The notes under the pieces were generated by a model. That model saw nothing but the letters and a program-made list of their open reading frames with translations, ran no database searches and was not told where the DNA came from. Shown here in pieces: positions 15,479-25,813 of a stretch of DNA of 64,000 nt (within the stretch, counting starts at the first letter, position 1; each line of letters starts with the position of its first letter). This DNA comes from Crocinitomix algicola (GTDB lineage: Bacteria; Bacteroidota; Bacteroidia; Flavobacteriales_D; Crocinitomicaceae): positions 1 through 64,000 of the forward strand of contig NZ_LYPF02000028.1 of assembly GCF_001661595.2 (NCBI RefSeq), given 5' to 3'. Both the position numbers and the translations under genes were made by a program.

Positions 15479-17218
15479 TTAAATGCTGAAGTTTAAGTTC
15501 AAAAATAAGTTAAACTCATTGATATTGGATTCACCCGCTTGTATTGCAAAACGTTGCAAATAATTGGCGTTTGCAGAGAAAGTGGCTTTGCCTTTTTTTG
15601 AATTCTTGGATTTTGGATTTAGCGTGAAGCCAATACGGTGATTTAAAATATTTGATTGAATACTGCCGTTTGAAAATTGCCTATTATACGTCGTTCCAAT
15701 GCTCAAGTTTGCAAGTTTATTCCATAAAGCTTTTTGAAGACTTAGGGTTGGCCCAAAGAAACGCATAAGTTGATCGTTAAAAATGGTTTGATTCAGGTTT
15801 CCGGCAATTGTCATTCCAGCTTTCATCGGTATGAACTGGCAAGCATAGGAAAGATTGGTGATCTGCGTTTTTGTCGGCACTTTTTCTCCTCCAAAAGATA
15901 AATTTGTGCCAAAGGCTCCTGCGGTTTCTATAGCCCCAGTAAGATTTGTTGCAACCTGATAGGTATAAAGCCCTTGTAAACCATGTCTTATACTATCTGT
16001 TCCGAAATTATATGAAATCATTCCTGACGCAGTTTGAGCAACCTGATAAAAATTCATTGTGTCCGCACCGACAAAATAGAATGGATCAGTTGTTGGACGA
16101 TTTTTAGTAAATGTGCTGAAATTAGAATAGTTACCATTCACTACTACGTTTTGATTTGGTGTAAAACTTCCATTAATACTACCCACCCATCTTTTAGTAG
16201 TTCCTGCCTTGTCATTAGATAAATTATTTAACTGATATCCTGTATTTAAAGCTAAACTCAACTTTTTCTTAAATAAAGAAAAGCTTGGAGCAAAAGTATA
16301 GTTCTCTAAATCATTGTTGAAAAAATAACCTCCAAGTGTTTTATAACCTGGATCAATATGCTCAAATTGAAAAGCAAGGCTCATAAATGACAAATTGTAT
16401 TTCAATGAGGTTTTATAAGCGTTGAAATAACCAGTACTTTCATTTCCGTTAATCAAGGCATAAACAGGTTTTCTTGAGTCTTTTGTCAACTCGTTTTCAA
16501 GAAGCGTATTTTGAGTTAATCCAGAAATCGCATACTCACCTTCAAGGATTAATCCAGAGAACAATTCAGCTTTACCATCTAGACTAATAACTAAATTATC
16601 TTGAGGTTTAACTAGTGTATTAAGTGGAATGTAAGTTAATGATTTAGCTACATCATTCGCCTTGAAAAGTGTAACCGATCCACCAAATTTATTTTTTTGG
16701 TATCCTATTTTTAAACCATACCCAAATCGTTTATAAACAATCTCGTTGAGGTTATCTGATTCCACATCATAATCAATTGCTTTGTTCAATCTCCCCGACA
16801 TAATTTGAATCTTCCAATTACCAGGTGAAAGTTCAAGGCCAGCACCAGCGAATAGATGACCTGACAACGTGTAACGCGAAAAATTCATAGAAGTAATTCC
16901 TATGTAAGCTTTGGCCCATTTATAGGATGGATTAAAAGACGTTCGATTAAACGGTTGGGTAAATTTACCACCTTGATTAGAATACGTGTAAGTAAAAGGT
17001 AAAGAAACGTCCAAAATGGAAAGATTTACATTACCCGATGCATACCAGGTAAACGGTTCTCTACTTGGGTAAACCAGACCATTGTGGGCATAAGCAATGG
17101 AACTAAATGCTAACATCCCTGTGACTTTAACTTCTTCTCCTGACCCAATTTTATCAAAGTTTTGCGCCTGAATATAGAATGTTTGCGTTATTGCTATTAT
17201 GACAAGCCACCATTTCAT
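15479..17218 (-). CDS. Outer-membrane beta-barrel protein of the surface cluster
   Basis: 579 residues with a signal peptide (ending YIQAQ), then alternating amphipathic strands to a C-terminal aromatic strand NLFLNLNFSI, as in outer-membrane barrels. The N-terminal segment TGMLAFSSIAYAHNG, DVSLPFTYTYSNQGGKF and SFNPSYKWAKAYIGI appears, from memory, in Bacteroidota proteins encoded beside giant surface proteins. No function is established to my knowledge. The start overlaps the stop of the 1194-residue cargo gene (TGATG), so the two are made together and the barrel may receive or anchor that protein. Confidence 0.78.
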   Translation of the reverse strand: MKWWLVIIAITQTFYIQAQNFDKIGSGEEVKVTGMLAFSSIAYAHNGLVYPSREPFTWYASGNVNLSILDVSLPFTYTYSNQGGKFTQPFNRTSFNPSYKWAKAYIGITSMNFSRYTLSGHLFAGAGLELSPGNWKIQIMSGRLNKAIDYDVESDNLNEIVYKRFGYGLKIGYQKNKFGGSVTLFKANDVAKSLTYIPLNTLVKPQDNLVISLDGKAELFSGLILEGEYAISGLTQNTLLENELTKDSRKPVYALINGNESTGYFNAYKTSLKYNLSFMSLAFQFEHIDPGYKTLGGYFFNNDLENYTFAPSFSLFKKKLSLALNTGYQLNNLSNDKAGTTKRWVGSINGSFTPNQNVVVNGNYSNFSTFTKNRPTTDPFYFVGADTMNFYQVAQTASGMISYNFGTDSIRHGLQGLYTYQVATNLTGAIETAGAFGTNLSFGGEKVPTKTQITNLSYACQFIPMKAGMTIAGNLNQTIFNDQLMRFFGPTLSLQKALWNKLANLSIGTTYNRQFSNGSIQSNILNHRIGFTLNPKSKNSKKGKATFSANANYLQRFAIQAGESNINEFNLFLNLNFSI

Positions 17219-20200
17219 CAGCGACTTAAAACAAAGGTAATATAGGCGGCATCAAATTCTGCAACAATCCTTAAAACGTACGTACCATTAATAGCCGCCC
17301 CATCCATTTCAAAATCATCCTCTATTTCATCCACTTCTAAATAAGTTCGAGTTTCATAAATGTATCCAGTCATGTCTTGTATAGCGATTTGTACTCGTTG
17401 TTTTTTATGAAAATTAATGTTCGCTGTAAAATTACCCGTAGTAGGATTAGGATATAACTCCAAAGATTTAATTCCATTTTGGTTATTTAGATTTGCGAAT
17501 GTGGAATCAAATTCTGAGACAAAAATTTCCTTTGTAGAACTAACCAAGCAATCTCCATAATAACCATTCATAGTGATAAAAAAGCTTCCAGTTTCTGGTA
17601 ACTTAATTAAAGGGGAGCCATCGCTATCTCCTACCCATTCAAGCTCTTCTGAAAACACCCATTGAACGCTGTCTGTTGGAGGATTACTTATGTCAATTAC
17701 AATTACAGTATCCATCTCAAAATTATACGTGGAGAAAACGAATAAGGGCTCTGGAAGTTTACTTTTTTCGTCAATTACAGCATCAAATTCATAAAAACAA
17801 TTGAGCGAGTCTTTTACCCAAATATGATAAGTCCCAAATGCTAATTCGGAAAACGTGGGCTCAACTTGAAAACTTTCCCCATTATCAATAGAATATTCAA
17901 ATGGAAAAAATCCTGATTCAGGTGTAATCACAATGGAACCTCCTCCATTCTCTCCAGAACAAGGTCGAAAAGTCTCAATTTTAATCTCAGGAACTGGCGG
18001 TATATTTATAGCTAAGGTGTCAGTTCCATAGCAACCATCATCACCAAAGACCTCAACTATTGCAAACTCATCTACTCCGGCGGTAAAGAATGTTGAACCA
18101 TCTGTTGAACCATCGTTCCATAAATACGAAATACCAGAAATCTCTCCAACATAATTTGCAGTTAAATAAAGTAAATCGCCGTCACAAAGTACGGCATCAT
18201 CTCCGAGAGAGACATCAATAAAATTGGTTGCAATCACTTCCATACTATCCGTTTCTGAGCAACCATTTTCATTCTTAGTAACTGTCAAAAAATACCAGCC
18301 TGGTTCATTGACTACGATAGGATTTGGAGCGTCCACAAATTCCCCACCCGTCCAAGAAAGTAATGTATCTAAAAAAATTGTCCCACCTTCAAGTTTTAGG
18401 GAATCATAAGAACAATTTAGATTATTTACATCCGGTAAAATCACATTTGGTTTCGAAAAATCAGCAGCTATATTATAGCCTTTAAAATTCTTACATCCAT
18501 TTTCCGTATTCTCCGCCAAAACGTAATAATTACCTGATTCAGTAATATTTATGATATCCCCTATTGGTTCTGTACTATCCGCGTTTACCCAATTTAAAAT
18601 AGTTTCCAGAGTATCTGAATATGCCGTTAGGGTAAACGACCAATCGTAACAATTAAGCGTGTCAATCGGATAACCAATATCGGCCCCTGTATAGCCAAGA
18701 ACTTCAATATTTGGACTGGGTTGATTTAAATAGACCAAAATTGGGGAAGGTAAACTGTCTATACATTCATTTTCATTATTAATGGTATAAAAATTATATT
18801 GGCCAGGTAAGTCAACTTCTAGAGGATTGGTCATAGTATCATTCGTAGCTAATGCAACCCAAAAACTTGTCGTGTCTATTAAGTTATTACAAAACCCGGT
18901 ATAAGTTCTTGTTGAATCAGCACAAGTCAAATCAAAAGGGCCCTCAATTGGATCAAAATTTGGTCGAATTGTATCCATAAATACTGTGATAGAGTCAAAA
19001 TTCATACAGCCAATTTCATTTGTTACAGAAAGCACATAAGTATCAGCTGCCGTGATTGTAGTGTCTTGTCCTGCATGCATGTCTAATTCGGGAATTCCTC
19101 CTACTGGCATCCAAGAATATGTAACACCTAAAGTATCTGAATGACCGTGCAAAGTAGCCTCAGTTATGGAACAAGTTAGCGCAAAATCATCACCCGCAAC
19201 GGCATTAGGAAGGGGGTTGGAAGCAATAGAAATCGAAATGGATTTACCCAGTAACATATCTTCCTTTTCTATTCCAAATTCTCCACATGTAGCAAATGGT
19301 GTAACTATTAGTTCTCCTGGAGTAAAAGTTGGAGTTATTCGAATTTCGGTGGACCAAGCATTTCCTGTAAAATTCGATAAAGTATCAATCGTATTCTCTA
19401 CCAACCCAGTATTCCCTATATCAATTCCGGACCCTGTATATTCCCAAATATAACCATCCGCAAACTCTGCTTGTTCAACAGTAAAAGTGACTAATTCATT
19501 TTGACAAACCAATGTGTCAAATTCGGTAAACTCCTTCAAATCCATTGGCTCTAAACAATATGCCATTAACCCAATTCTTGACTCCCCTTCTGCTTCTGTT
19601 AGATTATCAAAAGAGGCAAACAAAATATTATTTGTGACAAACAAATGTTCTCTCCAATCCGTATTTAAACTAAAACTTGAATTAGACTCCCAATTTGACC
19701 CCAGTATTGGAACTCCATAAGGCCGCTTTTTAACAGAATAAATGTTATTTATCGGTGCCATTCTTGTTAACATTGAAAAAACATAATCTTTATACATAGC
19801 CAATTGATATGCAGTCTCCCCCTCACCTGTACCAGTGGGGCCAGGTGGCCTATAAAGAGAATGTTCAGGAAGATCTTCACCAGTGTTGATATCCGCTACT
19901 GCCATATAATTACCAATAGTTGATACACCTCCTCCACCAGGGAGTGAAAATAAATAAACAAGCAGCGAATCGTCAAATCCAATACAATTAAAATAATTTT
20001 GAGCTCCGCCATACACTATGGAAAAATCATGATCAAAATATCCATCAGATTTAAATTTTCCAATCCTACCTTTCATATCTTCATGATATGAGGTAACAAA
20101 CAAATCAGAATTATACAATTCGAGCTGACTAGCTTGAGGGAAAGACATTGATATCAATTCAACTGATTCACGCGGATAATTGTCATTTAAAAATTGATTA

Positions 20201-20802
20201 TGTGCATTATATGCAATAAGCCCCATACGGAAGGGATCCGGAAATTGGAAATCACCTCCAACCACTAAGGTATCTCCCTTTAATAAAATATCATACACGA
20301 TAGGAACTACGTGCTGAACGCTTTCCAATAATGGGTTCCACTCATTTAACAAATAAGGGGCAGTCAATACTGATTCGGAAAAATTTACATGATTAAGTTT
20401 AAAAATACCATTCTTTTCACTCCCATTCACAGTTGTAAATTCACCTCCAATAAATATATAGAAACGATATGACCAGCCAATATCCCAGCCCCAGACCGAA
20501 TCCTGATAAACTTCGATCGAATTAATTGCCCCATCAATTTCATCAATTACATTAAATAAATAGGAAGTGTTTACCGAAAAATCATTCCCGTTCACCACGG
20601 CAAAATTAGGGCATTCTACACCATTAAAGCTTGTAAAATCTCCGACGAAGTAATAAACATCATTGAATTTGTCATAGGCAATATCCCTTACCACTCCTCC
20701 GGGGTTTAAGTCGAAGTTGGCATTAATTAGTTTTTGAGCGTAACTCGATGATATTAAAAACAATAACGCACTTAAACTAAGATATTTTAGTATATTGGGC
20801 AT
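17218..20802 (-). CDS. Large surface protein with T9SS type A sorting domain
   Basis: 1194 residues. A signal peptide (ending SSSYAQ) is followed by a propeller-like region with delta-60-type repeats to about 440 (YYFVGDFTSFNGVECPN, IFIGGEFTTVNGSEKNG). Repeated Ig/PKD-like modules (about 520-930) follow, with DTYVLSVTNEIGC-like endings, then a SprB-type module (GSIVITPESGFFPFEYSID). The C-terminal type A sorting domain begins SLELYPNPTTGNF. This marks it as T9SS cargo. It is first in a two-gene operon with the barrel protein and is divergent, 29 bases away, from a second surface pair. Confidence 0.87.
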   Translation of the reverse strand: MPNILKYLSLSALLFLISSSYAQKLINANFDLNPGGVVRDIAYDKFNDVYYFVGDFTSFNGVECPNFAVVNGNDFSVNTSYLFNVIDEIDGAINSIEVYQDSVWGWDIGWSYRFYIFIGGEFTTVNGSEKNGIFKLNHVNFSESVLTAPYLLNEWNPLLESVQHVVPIVYDILLKGDTLVVGGDFQFPDPFRMGLIAYNAHNQFLNDNYPRESVELISMSFPQASQLELYNSDLFVTSYHEDMKGRIGKFKSDGYFDHDFSIVYGGAQNYFNCIGFDDSLLVYLFSLPGGGGVSTIGNYMAVADINTGEDLPEHSLYRPPGPTGTGEGETAYQLAMYKDYVFSMLTRMAPINNIYSVKKRPYGVPILGSNWESNSSFSLNTDWREHLFVTNNILFASFDNLTEAEGESRIGLMAYCLEPMDLKEFTEFDTLVCQNELVTFTVEQAEFADGYIWEYTGSGIDIGNTGLVENTIDTLSNFTGNAWSTEIRITPTFTPGELIVTPFATCGEFGIEKEDMLLGKSISISIASNPLPNAVAGDDFALTCSITEATLHGHSDTLGVTYSWMPVGGIPELDMHAGQDTTITAADTYVLSVTNEIGCMNFDSITVFMDTIRPNFDPIEGPFDLTCADSTRTYTGFCNNLIDTTSFWVALATNDTMTNPLEVDLPGQYNFYTINNENECIDSLPSPILVYLNQPSPNIEVLGYTGADIGYPIDTLNCYDWSFTLTAYSDTLETILNWVNADSTEPIGDIINITESGNYYVLAENTENGCKNFKGYNIAADFSKPNVILPDVNNLNCSYDSLKLEGGTIFLDTLLSWTGGEFVDAPNPIVVNEPGWYFLTVTKNENGCSETDSMEVIATNFIDVSLGDDAVLCDGDLLYLTANYVGEISGISYLWNDGSTDGSTFFTAGVDEFAIVEVFGDDGCYGTDTLAINIPPVPEIKIETFRPCSGENGGGSIVITPESGFFPFEYSIDNGESFQVEPTFSELAFGTYHIWVKDSLNCFYEFDAVIDEKSKLPEPLFVFSTYNFEMDTVIVIDISNPPTDSVQWVFSEELEWVGDSDGSPLIKLPETGSFFITMNGYYGDCLVSSTKEIFVSEFDSTFANLNNQNGIKSLELYPNPTTGNFTANINFHKKQRVQIAIQDMTGYIYETRTYLEVDEIEDDFEMDGAAINGTYVLRIVAEFDAAYITFVLSR

Positions 20803-20831
20803 CCCAAAATGTCTTAAAAAGATAAATACTT

Positions 20832-23675
20832 ATGAAAGGGTTAATCAATACACAAATATTGGTAAAATTTTTCGTTCTGCAATTTTTTATGCCGATTTTT
20901 TTTACTCATTCCCAGTTAGATACGCTAGGAAACACCACTTACCAAAAGGTTATCGCTATAACTTCGGCCGTTGAAGATCCGGATAAACAAGTCGGTGAAT
21001 TTAATCCAGAAAGTAGTCCTAATTTACCGATAGGATTGGTCAAAGAAATAGGTGGAAATAAATATATAATTGCAATTGATAGTGCTTATTGGCTGAATGA
21101 TGCAGCATATTTTTCAGCTTATATGGCCATAGAGTTTCCACAATCTGATAAAAAAATTGCTTTTGCTGCCAAGAACATTAAATTCAACCCCAAAGGAGTA
21201 CTTGGCGGCGATCAAGCCAGACTAATGTTGGTCAGTACTCACCAAATTAGAATAGGACCACACATCACAATGGAGTTAAGGGGAGATGGCAGTAACTACG
21301 TTAATTGGAATTGCAATGGATTTCAGTCAGTCAATTTAAAAGGCAACTTTACTTTTGATGAAGAATTAATTATACCTGCTGATTATCGAGAAAAAGTTGA
21401 AGCTTCATTTGAAGTTAATGTAGCGGATTTGAATAACATGATGACCGTTGTAGACTTTTCTCCATTTAAAATCAAGGGTTTAAATGATTTCGAAGTAAAT
21501 GTATCTTCTGCGTTTGTAGATCTAAGTGATTATATCAACCCTCCAAGCGCTCCTATGCCTGAAGTCTATCATTCATTATATCCAGAAAATATTTCACTAT
21601 GGAGAGGATTTTATTTAAAAAACTTCACCATAAAATTACCTGAAAAAATTAGTTCAGAAGGAGAGCGTTCAAAAATCTATGCGCAAAATATGTTTATTGA
21701 TGATGCCGGAGTGACCGGACTTTTTGGCGCAACAAATGTACTTTCTATAGGCGCGGGGAAAACAGATGGCAACTGGGGATTATCCGTAGATTTAATTGAA
21801 ATTGGACTTGTAACAAACAACCTAAATTCTGGTGAAATGAGTGGTAAGATTGAAGTTCCTTTTTTTGACAATCAAGCAATACAGTATGGCGCAATCATTT
21901 CAAAAGGGAATAATCGTAATGACGCAAATTATTTATTTACGCTAAATCCTTCACGACCTATCAACGCTCCTAGTTTCTTTTCTGAATTAACGTTATATCC
22001 CACTACCACAATTGGAATGAGTATTGAAGAAAAAAAATTCAAACCGTCAATAAATTTAAACGGAAAATGGAAGGTTAAACATGATAAAGCTAAGTTTTCT
22101 GGAGTTGAATTCCAAAATGTAAATCTCCATACCACATCCCCATATATTAGTTCAGGTATTTTTTCACTCAATCCGAGCAGCAGTGGACAAGCCGCCTTAT
22201 TTCCCATTTCCATTGACCATATAGGTTTAGGAAGTATGGATGATAAACCAACTATTCAAACACAAATGAGCCTAAACTTTGGTAAATCGGATAATCCCAA
22301 TAATATCTCCGTTTCGGGCAAATTCAGTTTTCTTTCAGAAGTCGAACGAAATCCAATATCGGATAAACTACAATGGGAATTTGACCGATTTAGCATGCAT
22401 CGTATAGATATTGATGTAAGTGTAAGTTCTTTCAGTTTAGAAGGGTTTGTTGACTTTAGAGAGGATGATCCTATTTATGGAGATGGATTTTCAGGAAGAC
22501 TTGCGCTTGAAGTTGGAACTTTTCTTCCAAAAACAACCATGTTTGGTATGTTTGGGAAAATGCCTTCCTATAAATATTGGGCTATTGATGCTACTGTACC
22601 TGTTTCAATTCCTGTTGTTGGAAATATTGCGATTGATCAATTATCTGGTGGTATTTCTTATCACGTGGAAAACACGCTTTCAACTGAGGATATACTAGCT
22701 GACGCTAGTGAGATAGGCAGTACTTCAGAAACCATGTCTACAGCTTATGTTCCTAACCAAAGCGTAGGTTTTGGTTTGAGAGCAGGAGTTGGTTATAAAA
22801 TGACTCCCGAAACATTGCTTAATGGAGAGTTGATGCTCGCACTCGAATTCAATGAACACGGGGGCCTACGCGATATACTTTTTGCTGGTTCAGCCTATAT
22901 GCTCACAAGTCGTTCAAACAGAGAAAGCGCAACGAGTTATGCTCGTGGATTAGTCGCTATGTCATTTGATAATGTGAATAAAATATTTGATGCACGATTC
23001 GATTTAGAAGCTAGTTTTAAACAAGCATTCACCGCAAATATATGGTCTCAAATCTACATAAGTCCAGACCTCTGGTACACGCATTTAGGTCATCCTGATA
23101 ACAGATGCTCTGCTAACTTATATAATTTTGCGACTGCAAGCGCCTATTTTATGTTTGGCCAAAATTTACCTCCAATGCCTCCTCCGCCTCCTCAAGTGTC
23201 GGAAGAACTAGGTGCAGTTAGTGACGGAAGGGACACTGAATCCATAGCTTCAGGTAATGGCATCGCAACTGGAATGAATTTACACATCGGATTTGACGAA
23301 TCTATTGGGTTTAAAAAATTTTCAATTTATGGTGCAGGTTACTTAGGAGCTGGCTTTGATATGACCCTCTATAAATATTCACCATCCGCCTATTGTTCCG
23401 AATCTGGTGACGGTTTTGGAGCAAATTATTGGTACCTAAATGGACAATTATACGCCTACGGCGGTTTAAGTGTAGGAGTAACTGGTACCTTAAGTGGTAA
23501 AGATTTTGATTTTCCTTTTATCGATGCTTCAATGGCCATGTTACTGCAAGGAAAACTACCAAAACCAACTTATGTATACGGCGGAATCAATGTAAGCGCT
23601 AGAGTATTAGGAATGCTTACCGTTAATGAAACTTTCGAATTCGAAGTTGGTGATAATTGCACAATTTTAGACTAA
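20832..23675 (+). CDS. Large exported beta-rich protein, unknown family
   Basis: 947 residues with a signal-peptide-like N-terminus (about 1-28, ending THSQ). The body looks almost wholly beta-structured with repeated amphipathic strands (LWRGFYLKNFTIKLPEKIS, SGEMSGKIEVPFF, SFSLEGFVDFREDD). A proline stretch PPMPPPPPQ sits at about 779-787. No sorting domain, lipobox or enzyme motif was seen. I do not recognise the family. The stop and the next start share one base (TAATG), so it is translated together with the fibronectin-type protein. Confidence 0.75.
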   Translation: MKGLINTQILVKFFVLQFFMPIFFTHSQLDTLGNTTYQKVIAITSAVEDPDKQVGEFNPESSPNLPIGLVKEIGGNKYIIAIDSAYWLNDAAYFSAYMAIEFPQSDKKIAFAAKNIKFNPKGVLGGDQARLMLVSTHQIRIGPHITMELRGDGSNYVNWNCNGFQSVNLKGNFTFDEELIIPADYREKVEASFEVNVADLNNMMTVVDFSPFKIKGLNDFEVNVSSAFVDLSDYINPPSAPMPEVYHSLYPENISLWRGFYLKNFTIKLPEKISSEGERSKIYAQNMFIDDAGVTGLFGATNVLSIGAGKTDGNWGLSVDLIEIGLVTNNLNSGEMSGKIEVPFFDNQAIQYGAIISKGNNRNDANYLFTLNPSRPINAPSFFSELTLYPTTTIGMSIEEKKFKPSINLNGKWKVKHDKAKFSGVEFQNVNLHTTSPYISSGIFSLNPSSSGQAALFPISIDHIGLGSMDDKPTIQTQMSLNFGKSDNPNNISVSGKFSFLSEVERNPISDKLQWEFDRFSMHRIDIDVSVSSFSLEGFVDFREDDPIYGDGFSGRLALEVGTFLPKTTMFGMFGKMPSYKYWAIDATVPVSIPVVGNIAIDQLSGGISYHVENTLSTEDILADASEIGSTSETMSTAYVPNQSVGFGLRAGVGYKMTPETLLNGELMLALEFNEHGGLRDILFAGSAYMLTSRSNRESATSYARGLVAMSFDNVNKIFDARFDLEASFKQAFTANIWSQIYISPDLWYTHLGHPDNRCSANLYNFATASAYFMFGQNLPPMPPPPPQVSEELGAVSDGRDTESIASGNGIATGMNLHIGFDESIGFKKFSIYGAGYLGAGFDMTLYKYSPSAYCSESGDGFGANYWYLNGQLYAYGGLSVGVTGTLSGKDFDFPFIDASMAMLLQGKLPKPTYVYGGINVSARVLGMLTVNETFEFEVGDNCTILD

Positions 23676-25660
23676 TGAAGATTATTTTTTTTCTATCCAT
23701 ATTACTTTCAAGTACCTTATCCTTAACTCAAGGCAATGATATTATACTTAAATCTTTTGTCAAAAAAGATCTCATTCAATTAAGATGGGCAAGTACAAAT
23801 CCTGACTTGTTTATTCAAGGTTTAAACAATGGTTATCAAATTACGAGAATTGAAAACAAAACAGGAACTAAAAAAATTATCGATATTCCTCCATTCCAAA
23901 ATCGAAAACACCTTTATGCTTCATCCAAAGACAGCAGTATCTTGCTAATGTTGGACTTTTTAACTGAATATTCCAAAAATAGTTTTGAAAATAATTTACA
24001 GAAATCCTTGCCTTTTTTTGGCCTAGTTTTGGCCGCTGGTAGCAATAAAGAACTTGCCAATTTATGTGGCCTTTATGCTGAGGACACAACTATAATTAAA
24101 ACCGAATTAACTTATGAGTTGAGAATTAATGGAATAAATAAAGTTCAAGATCAAATTGTAGTCAATCCCAAAAAAAAAGACAGCAACCCTCCTTGTTCGA
24201 ACCTAACAGGTATCTCTCGAATCGATTTGAAAGAGGCCTATTTAAGTTGGGAAGCAATTAGTCAAATAAATGACTACAGCGCTTATTGGATACTAAAATC
24301 CACTGATAAAATCAATTTTAGTCGTTTAAATAGAACTCCAGTTTATTATTTGACATCTGAATATGAACCGAATAAAAGAATAGTTGATTATGTCGATACC
24401 GCTGTAGTTGAAGGAGGAACATATTATTATCAGATACAACCCATCAATCATTTTGGAGAGCTAGGGTCTGTTTCTAATATAGCTGAAGTTTATATCCAAA
24501 AACGATTATCAGGTATTTGCAAAATTGACACCATTTATCGAGCAGAATATAAAAGAATTATACAAGGAGAATACATCAGTCTAAATAACGATGAAATAAA
24601 ATCATTTCTTCTATTTCGTTCAAGCGACGTTGACAAAGGGTTTGAATTAATTGATGAATTTAAAACGACCAATTGGAATTATCAATTTGAATACACTTCT
24701 GATGTAAAAACTGGTGATCGACAATACTTTAAAGTCGGTGCTCTTTCAGTAGATGAAGACACTGTATTTTCTTTTGCTGCCTATCATTTTTCTTATGACC
24801 AAGAACCTCCAGGTGTTCCAACAGAATTGAATGGTTTTATTACTGATAGCGGTTTCGTTAAGCTAAATTGGAATCCTCCATCAGATGACGATATTAAAGG
24901 CTACCGACTTTATCGGCAAAACAGTTTAGAAGAAGAGTATAAAGAAGTGACAACTAGACTAGCTGAAAATCCATTTTATATAGATACCTTAAGACTAGAC
25001 AATTTAAGTTCTAACATCTATTATAGTATTCGGTCTGTAGACCAAAACCACAATAACTCTCCAATAAGTGAGCCTGTTCTTTTGCTAAAACCTGATACTA
25101 TTTCTCCTGTCCCACCCGTATTCAAGTCATATAAAATCCAGACAAATGGTATATTTTTAAAATGGTCTAATTCATTAAGTTCGGATATCAATGAACAAGG
25201 TTTACTCAGGTCAAATAAAAATAGAATCGATACATTATTAATGGTGCAAAATCAAGATTCTACTTTTATCGATACTACTGCAATAAATGGAAAAACTTAT
25301 ACTTATATGCTCTATGCTTCTGACAAGTCCAAGAATACATCAACTTCAAACACTTTAAAACTTACTTTTGAAAACGGTGTTAGAAAAAGTGTTAAAGGAC
25401 TAAGCGGTATTGCCAATCGAGTCGATAAAACAATTGAATTGAGCTGGAAATTAGATGAAAGAGAATCCATTTATTCTATAAATATTTATCGTGCTAAAAA
25501 TGAAAGCGAACTTAAGCTCCATACAACAATCTTTAACCCCACAGACATGTACATCGATAATCAATTATCACCCAACAACACCTATACCTACAAAATTCAA
25601 ATCAAGTATCAGTCGGGTCATTCGTCGGTTTTAAGCGAGGGGGTGGTAGTGCAGTATTAG
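23675..25660 (+). CDS. Fibronectin type III-domain exported protein
   Basis: 661 residues from the ATG at 23675; an in-frame TTG at 23657 lies inside the upstream gene. Signal peptide MKIIFFLSILLSSTLSLTQG. At least three or four Fn3-like modules: about 175-270, 380-475 (PGVPTELNGF to IYYSIRSVDQNHN), 480-570, and 575-661 ending in TYKIQIKYQSGH. Repeated phrases such as YYYQIQPIN and FVKLNWNPPSDDDIKGYRLY are typical Fn3 strands. There is no T9SS sorting domain, so it may act in the periplasm or on the surface bound to the 947-residue partner. Confidence 0.83.
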   Translation: MKIIFFLSILLSSTLSLTQGNDIILKSFVKKDLIQLRWASTNPDLFIQGLNNGYQITRIENKTGTKKIIDIPPFQNRKHLYASSKDSSILLMLDFLTEYSKNSFENNLQKSLPFFGLVLAAGSNKELANLCGLYAEDTTIIKTELTYELRINGINKVQDQIVVNPKKKDSNPPCSNLTGISRIDLKEAYLSWEAISQINDYSAYWILKSTDKINFSRLNRTPVYYLTSEYEPNKRIVDYVDTAVVEGGTYYYQIQPINHFGELGSVSNIAEVYIQKRLSGICKIDTIYRAEYKRIIQGEYISLNNDEIKSFLLFRSSDVDKGFELIDEFKTTNWNYQFEYTSDVKTGDRQYFKVGALSVDEDTVFSFAAYHFSYDQEPPGVPTELNGFITDSGFVKLNWNPPSDDDIKGYRLYRQNSLEEEYKEVTTRLAENPFYIDTLRLDNLSSNIYYSIRSVDQNHNNSPISEPVLLLKPDTISPVPPVFKSYKIQTNGIFLKWSNSLSSDINEQGLLRSNKNRIDTLLMVQNQDSTFIDTTAINGKTYTYMLYASDKSKNTSTSNTLKLTFENGVRKSVKGLSGIANRVDKTIELSWKLDERESIYSINIYRAKNESELKLHTTIFNPTDMYIDNQLSPNNTYTYKIQIKYQSGHSSVLSEGVVVQY

Positions 25661-25683
25661 GGAGGGAGTTGTAATTGTTCCAT

Positions 25684-25716
25684 AAAAAAACCCTCTCCTT
25701 GGTAGCTGAGAGGGTT
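25684..25716 (-). terminator. Terminator of the OmpA lipoprotein gene
   Basis: On the minus strand AACCCTCTC (25708-25716) pairs with GAGAGGGTT (25689-25697) and is followed by a run of T (25684-25690). A second small hairpin (GACTC/GAGTC) lies at 25719-25731. Confidence 0.8.
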
Positions 25717-25813
25717 GCGACTCGCGGAGTCATTTTGGTTTGTTGTTGTTTTGCCCTAGGGCAGAGATGTTCGGAATTGATTAACGGTATTTAAAGCCCT
25801 TATTCAATAAATA

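Noticed and set aside
15479-25660. A contractile injection or other known secretion system
   Set aside because: No sheath, tube, baseplate, AAA ATPase or other hallmark protein is present; the cluster is only described as surface and envelope proteins.
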